Shown here piece by piece: positions 60,100 to 64,000 of a DNA stretch of 64,000 nucleotides (positions within the stretch are counted from its first letter, which is position 1; each line of letters opens with the position of its first letter). Origin of the DNA: BM003 sp963783695 (GTDB lineage Bacteria > Pseudomonadota > Gammaproteobacteria > Steroidobacterales > BM003); contig CAWAOM010000001.1 of assembly GCA_963783695.1 (NCBI GenBank), forward strand, positions 620,001-684,000. Reading direction: 5' to 3'. The translations under genes and the position numbers were made by a program. Below the pieces are notes generated by a model. That model was not told the DNA's origin, did not search any database, and worked only from the letters and a program-made list of their open reading frames with translations.

Positions 60100-61429
60100 T
60101 CTCCGTATGACGCGCGAATGGCTTTAGTCTCTCCTGCCAGCGCGTGCAAATTTCGTGCAGTTTCGCCGCCTCGACGTCGATGAGACGGCCATCGTTGACA
60201 AGGTGCCGTCCGCCGACCCAGACATCGCTCACGCACTCACGCGATGCAGCGTACACCAGTTGCGAAACCGGGTCGTAAACAGGCTGAGTGCTTATCGCGC
60301 CAAGATCAATCGCCGCGACATCGGCCCACTTGCCGGTTTCGAGGGATCCGATCTGGTCCTCGAGGCCGAGAGCGCGGGCCCCGGCCAGCGTCGCCATGCG
60401 CAGCGTGTCGTGTGCACTCAACGCGTCGGCGCGCCCGGACACCGCTTTGGCCAGCAGCGAAGCAGTACGCATTTCACCGAGCATGCAAAGATCATTGTTG
60501 CTCGCCGCGCCATCGGTCCCCAGCGCCACGTTTATCCCGTGACCGGTCAATTCGGTAACGGGGCAGAAGCCACTCGCGAGCTTCATGTTTGACTCCGGGC
60601 AATGCACGACCTGAGCGCCGCCCTCGGCAAGGCATGCGATTTCGGCTTCGGTGACATGGGTAAGATGGACTGCGAGCAGTTGCGGATTGATCAGACCCAG
60701 ATCGTCGAGGCGGGCGATCGGACGCCTGCCAAAACGCTTTTCGCTTTGTTCGATTTCGTCGGCGCTCTCATGGACATGGATGTGCACCGTGGCGTCAAGC
60801 TCATCGGCGAGCCGGCGGACTCGTAACAACGCCTCATCGCCCACGGTGTACGGCGAGTGCGGTGCGAAAATCGTGTGAACCAGCGGGCTGCCACGAAAGC
60901 TGTCGCGCATCTCGAGGCCTTTGACCAGATACTCCTCGAGATCGGCCGCCCAGGGACTCGGTCCATCGAGAACAATGATGCCGGTGACGAAACGCATGCC
61001 GAGGTCGGCCGCGGTTTGTGCTGCGATATCCGGGAAAAAGTACATGTCATTGCAACAGGTCGTGCCGCCTGACAACATCTCAGCGACGGCCAGTGTCGTT
61101 CCGTCGCGGACGAAGTCACGGCTGACCCATTTCTGTTCGGCCGGCCAGACATGTGATCGCAGCCAGTCCATAAGCGGAAGGTCGTCGGCGATTCCGCGCA
61201 TCAATGACATTGCTGCGTGGGTGTGGGCGTTGACCAGACCCGGAATGAGCAGATGGTCCGGCCGGTCATATGTCACGCCAGCGGAATAGTTTTTCCGGGC
61301 CTCATTAGCTGAGCAGCAGTCGACTATTTTGCCGCGGTCAAAGACCAGAGCATGCTCCCGGTACACCACGCCCCCGGGCTCAACGGGCGCAATCCAGCGC
61401 GGAAAGATCATTGCATCGACGTTACGCAT
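60086..61429 (-). CDS. mtaD: 5-methylthioadenosine/S-adenosylhomocysteine deaminase-like amidohydrolase
   Basis: 447 residues of the TRZ/ATZ amidohydrolase family. Metal ligands visible in NAHTHAAMSLMRG, HIHVHESADE, AVHLTHV and LGTDGAASNND. MtaD-type enzymes deaminate MTA and SAH to inosine forms. Divergent mtnA next door handles methylthioribose-1-phosphate, supporting a role in methylthioadenosine salvage. The ATG reading MRNVDAMIFPRWIAP is chosen; a longer reading would run into the mtnA start. First gene of the operon to yciK. Confidence 0.9.
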   Translation of the reverse strand: MRNVDAMIFPRWIAPVEPGGVVYREHALVFDRGKIVDCCSANEARKNYSAGVTYDRPDHLLIPGLVNAHTHAAMSLMRGIADDLPLMDWLRSHVWPAEQKWVSRDFVRDGTTLAVAEMLSGGTTCCNDMYFFPDIAAQTAADLGMRFVTGIIVLDGPSPWAADLEEYLVKGLEMRDSFRGSPLVHTIFAPHSPYTVGDEALLRVRRLADELDATVHIHVHESADEIEQSEKRFGRRPIARLDDLGLINPQLLAVHLTHVTEAEIACLAEGGAQVVHCPESNMKLASGFCPVTELTGHGINVALGTDGAASNNDLCMLGEMRTASLLAKAVSGRADALSAHDTLRMATLAGARALGLEDQIGSLETGKWADVAAIDLGAISTQPVYDPVSQLVYAASRECVSDVWVGGRHLVNDGRLIDVEAAKLHEICTRWQERLKPFARHTENEGE

Positions 61430-61532
61430 GGTCAGAACCGTCTCCCGGTTGGCCGCGGGTGTTGTGTGTAGATCCGACAAACGCGCGCAATTGTATACTA
61501 GTGGCCCCCATTCCCGAGGACTTCGCGCCGTC

Positions 61533-62609
61533 ATGATCGACCCTCATCCCGAGCTTCTCGCTCACGACCCGGTTGCGGCGATACGTTGGAAAGACGAAGG
61601 ACTCGAATTACTGGATCAGCGTTTGCTGCCGGTACGCGAGTCATGGTTGCGCCTGGAAAACGCAGTTGACACCGCTGCAGCGATTCGTGACATGGTCGTT
61701 CGAGGTGCTCCGGCGATTGGGGTGACCGCTGCCTATGGTGCCGTGCTGGCGGTCATGGAAGCCGTGCGCAACGACCCGTCGCACTGGCGTGATGGCCTGC
61801 GACCTTTACTGCAGATTTTGCGCCTGGCCCGTCCGACAGCCATAAATCTCGGCTGGAGCCTCGATCGGATGGAGCGGCATTTGCAGCAGGCTGCTGGCGA
61901 GCCCGTAGCTGCAGCTCTGGCAGAGGCGGGAGCGATCCATGAGCAGGACAAGCGGCGTAACCGCCAAATAGGACTCAACGGCGCATTCATCATCGAACCC
62001 GGAAGCGCAATTGTGACCCATTGCAACACCGGGTCTCTGGCTACCGGCGGATTTGGGACGGCACTGTCGGTAATCCGGGCGGCATGGGAAGCAGGTCGCG
62101 CCGGCAATATTTACGTGGACGAGACGCGGCCCTGGCTGCAGGGTTCGCGCCTGACTGCCTGGGAACTCTCGCGGTGCAATATACCGGCACGGCTGATCGT
62201 CGATGGAGCAGCGGCGTCGGTGATGCGCGAGGCGGGACGCGGCTGGGCTATTGTCGGCGCTGACCGGATTGCCGCCAATGGTGATGTCGCCAACAAGATC
62301 GGAACCTATGCCCTGGCGGTGCAGGCCCGCCACCACGGCTTCCGCTTCATGGTGGCGGCGCCCACTTCGACCGTGGACCCGGCCACTGCCTGTGGTGAGG
62401 ATATTCCGATCGAGCAGCGTGACGGCGCTGAATTGACGGCGGGACAGGGCTGGCAGCTGTCGCCCGGTATCAGTGTCCATAACCCGGTTTTCGATGTAAC
62501 CCCGGCCGATTTGATCGACTGTATCGTCACCGAGCAGGGCGTCCACCGTGCGCCATTTTCGGTCAGTCTGGGCGAGGCTTGCGAATCGGCTGCGGCCTCT
62601 GCGGTTTAG
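61533..62609 (+). CDS. mtnA: Methylthioribose-1-phosphate isomerase
   Basis: Converts methylthioribose-1-phosphate to methylthioribulose-1-phosphate in methionine salvage. 358 residues with MVVRGAPAIGVTAAYG, catalytic Cys in THCNTGSLATGGFGT, YVDETRPWLQGSRLTAWEL and catalytic Asp in GADRIAANGDVANKIGTY. Related eIF2B-like proteins share the fold but the Cys/Asp pair favours MtnA. Start ATG lies 103 bp from the divergent mtaD-like start. Confidence 0.95.
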   Translation: MIDPHPELLAHDPVAAIRWKDEGLELLDQRLLPVRESWLRLENAVDTAAAIRDMVVRGAPAIGVTAAYGAVLAVMEAVRNDPSHWRDGLRPLLQILRLARPTAINLGWSLDRMERHLQQAAGEPVAAALAEAGAIHEQDKRRNRQIGLNGAFIIEPGSAIVTHCNTGSLATGGFGTALSVIRAAWEAGRAGNIYVDETRPWLQGSRLTAWELSRCNIPARLIVDGAAASVMREAGRGWAIVGADRIAANGDVANKIGTYALAVQARHHGFRFMVAAPTSTVDPATACGEDIPIEQRDGAELTAGQGWQLSPGISVHNPVFDVTPADLIDCIVTEQGVHRAPFSVSLGEACESAAASAV

Positions 62610-62610
62610 C

Positions 62611-62645
62611 CCCCGAATATGCTAGAATACAGAGCTTATTCGGGG
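62611..62645 (+). promoter_or_regulatory. Inverted repeat around an extended -10 upstream of gyrA
   Basis: Perfect 9-bp inverted repeat CCCCGAATA/TATTCGGGG separated by 17 bp. Between the arms lies TGC-TAGAAT (62620-62628), an extended -10 sequence. It may be the gyrA promoter with an operator-like dyad, or a weak mtnA terminator (tail only TCTTTG). The predicted gyrA leader would be about 85 nt. Confidence 0.45.
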
Positions 62646-62721
62646 TCTTTGATCCGCATCCAATATTTAATTCTTTCATGGTGTTGCAAGCGACTTTAAT
62701 CGGCTTGCATCTGGGTAGCTT

Positions 62722-64000
62722 ATGGCCGAAATCGCGCGTGAAATCGTTGCTGTCAATTTAGAAGACGAAATGCGTCAGTCCTATCTCGATTACGCAATGA
62801 GCGTGATCGTGGGGCGGGCGCTGCCAGACGTTCGTGACGGCTTGAAACCTGTCCACCGGCGTGTGCTTTTTGCGATGCGCGAACTCGGCAACGACTACAA
62901 CAAGGCTTACAAGAAATCCGCACGCGTGGTTGGCGATGTGATTGGTAAATACCATCCCCATGGCGATACCGCGGTTTACGACACCATCGTACGGATGGCG
63001 CAACCATTTGCGTTGCGTTACATGCTGGTCGACGGTCAGGGAAATTTTGGCTCGGTCGATGGCGATGCCCCGGCGGCAATGCGATACACCGAAGTACGCA
63101 TGGCCAAGATTGCCCATGAACTGCTGTCGAACATCGAAAAAGAGACGGTTGATTTCGCCGAGAACTACGATGGTTCCGAGCACGAGCCGACGGTTCTGCC
63201 AACGCGAATACCAAACCTTCTGGTCAACGGCTCCGCCGGCATCGCGGTCGGCATGGCGACCAATATTCCGCCGCACAACCTCACCGAGGTCGTCAACGCG
63301 TGCATCGCGTTAATCGATGAACCGGATCTCACCACGGAAGATTTGATCGCAATTATCCCGGGCCCGGATTTTCCGACTGCCGCGTTTATCAACGGCGCCA
63401 GCGGCATTTACGAAGCCTACCGCACAGGTCGCGGCAAGATTTACATGCGCGCCCGAAGTCATGTGGAAGTACTGAATACCGCATCCGGGAAAGAAGCGCT
63501 CGTTGTCACTGAGCTTCCTTACCAGGTCAACAAAGCGCGGCTTCTCGAACGTATTGCCGAACTCGTGCGCGATCGCAAGATCGAGGGAATAACCGAGTTG
63601 CGCGACGAGTCGGACAAGGATGGCATGCGCGTTGTCATCGAGCTGCGCCGCGGCGAGGTTCCCGAAGTCGTACTGAACAATCTTTACCAGCACACGCCAT
63701 TGCAGAGCGTTTTTGGCATCAACATGGTGGCGCTGGTGGATGGTCGTCCGCGCCTGCTCAATCTGCGTGAAATGCTTGATGCGTTCCTGCGCCATCGTCG
63801 CGAAGTGGTTACGAGACGCACCATTTTTGATCTGCGCAAGGCACGTGAACGGGCCCATGTTCTGGAAGGGCAGGCAGTGGCGCTGGCCAATATCGATCCT
63901 GTTATTCAACTCATCAAGACGTCGCCATCACCGGCTGAAGCCAAAGAGGCACTGACCGCACGGGCGTGGGAGCCCGGTGTCGTGACAGACCTGCTGGCGC
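62722..64000 (+). CDS. gyrA: DNA gyrase subunit A (3' end outside window)
   Basis: Breakage-reunion subunit of DNA gyrase. The window holds 426 codons and ends inside the gene. E. coli numbering holds exactly: catalytic Tyr122 in AAMRYTE, and the quinolone-resistance region HPHGDTAVYD has Thr83 (E. coli Ser83) and Asp87. Thr83 is the normal state in some other gammaproteobacteria such as Pseudomonas, so it need not mean acquired resistance. Reads MAEIAREIVAVNLEDEMRQS from the ATG. Confidence 0.97.
   Translation, partial: MAEIAREIVAVNLEDEMRQSYLDYAMSVIVGRALPDVRDGLKPVHRRVLFAMRELGNDYNKAYKKSARVVGDVIGKYHPHGDTAVYDTIVRMAQPFALRYMLVDGQGNFGSVDGDAPAAMRYTEVRMAKIAHELLSNIEKETVDFAENYDGSEHEPTVLPTRIPNLLVNGSAGIAVGMATNIPPHNLTEVVNACIALIDEPDLTTEDLIAIIPGPDFPTAAFINGASGIYEAYRTGRGKIYMRARSHVEVLNTASGKEALVVTELPYQVNKARLLERIAELVRDRKIEGITELRDESDKDGMRVVIELRRGEVPEVVLNNLYQHTPLQSVFGINMVALVDGRPRLLNLREMLDAFLRHRREVVTRRTIFDLRKARERAHVLEGQAVALANIDPVIQLIKTSPSPAEAKEALTARAWEPGVVTDLLA

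Noticed and set aside
62722..64000. Quinolone-resistance mutation at GyrA position 83
   Set aside because: Thr83 is a natural residue in several gammaproteobacteria; without the species wild type it cannot be called a mutation.

Overview
The window is a housekeeping stretch of a high-GC gammaproteobacterial chromosome. The gene order greA / yhbY / rlmE-ftsH-folP-glmM / secG-tRNA-Leu(GAG) / tRNA-fMet-rimP-nusA-infB-rbfA-truB-rpsO-pnp matches the classical gammaproteobacterial backbone. Here a complete 14-gene nuo operon sits between the two tRNA genes and tpiA lies before secG, an order I associate with xanthomonad-, Chromatiales- or Woeseiales-like lineages rather than enterics. The organism has Smc-ScpAB instead of MukBEF, a PhaR-type regulator and a DksA with a Lys/Ala-rich tail. 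I cannot name the species.

Layout. 1-10.7 kb: carB (5' end cut off), greA, a DUF4149 membrane protein, yhbY, rlmE, ftsH, folP, glmM, tpiA, secG. 10.7-25.2 kb: tRNA-Leu(GAG) and nuoA-N (NADH dehydrogenase I). 25.2-33.9 kb: initiator tRNA, a leader that looks like an attenuator, then rimP-nusA-infB-rbfA-truB-rpsO-pnp (transcription/translation and RNA decay). 33.9-38.2 kb, minus strand: YheT-like hydrolase, phaR, gluQ, dksA, queF (two queuosine genes flank dksA). 38.2-44.5 kb: smc, zipA, ligA (chromosome organisation, division, replication). 44.5-48.9 kb: the one accessory-looking, visibly AT-richer island, holding a secreted protein with 38 tandem 12-residue repeats, two divergent DUF6502 genes and a predicted small RNA. 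49.1-55.7 kb: bolA, yciB, yciO, trpS, scpA, scpB (with a pentapeptide-repeat acidic tail), rluB, a HhH-GPD protein. 55.7-61.4 kb, minus strand: a tightly overlapping operon mtaD-like, ubiG, gph, rmuC, squalene/phytoene-synthase-like, yciK. 61.5-64 kb: mtnA and gyrA (3' end cut off).

Most interesting candidate system. At 48776-48880 (minus strand) I predict a roughly 105-nt small RNA with two hairpins showing a shared CCUAAU loop and a strong intrinsic terminator. Its promoter has a perfect TGTGA-N6-TCACA CRP-type box centred about 41.5 bp upstream of the inferred start, with a weak -35, as in class II CRP-activated promoters. The second loop is perfectly complementary over 12 nt (CUCCUAAUCGAU) to the Shine-Dalgarno region of the 38-repeat secreted protein gene 2 kb away. 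Together with the DUF6502 pair this suggests a CRP-sRNA-surface-protein circuit. A second candidate is a 13-codon leader peptide overlapping a terminator hairpin and the rimP start codon, with mutually exclusive pairings, in front of the nusA-infB operon. Both are read from sequence only and untested.
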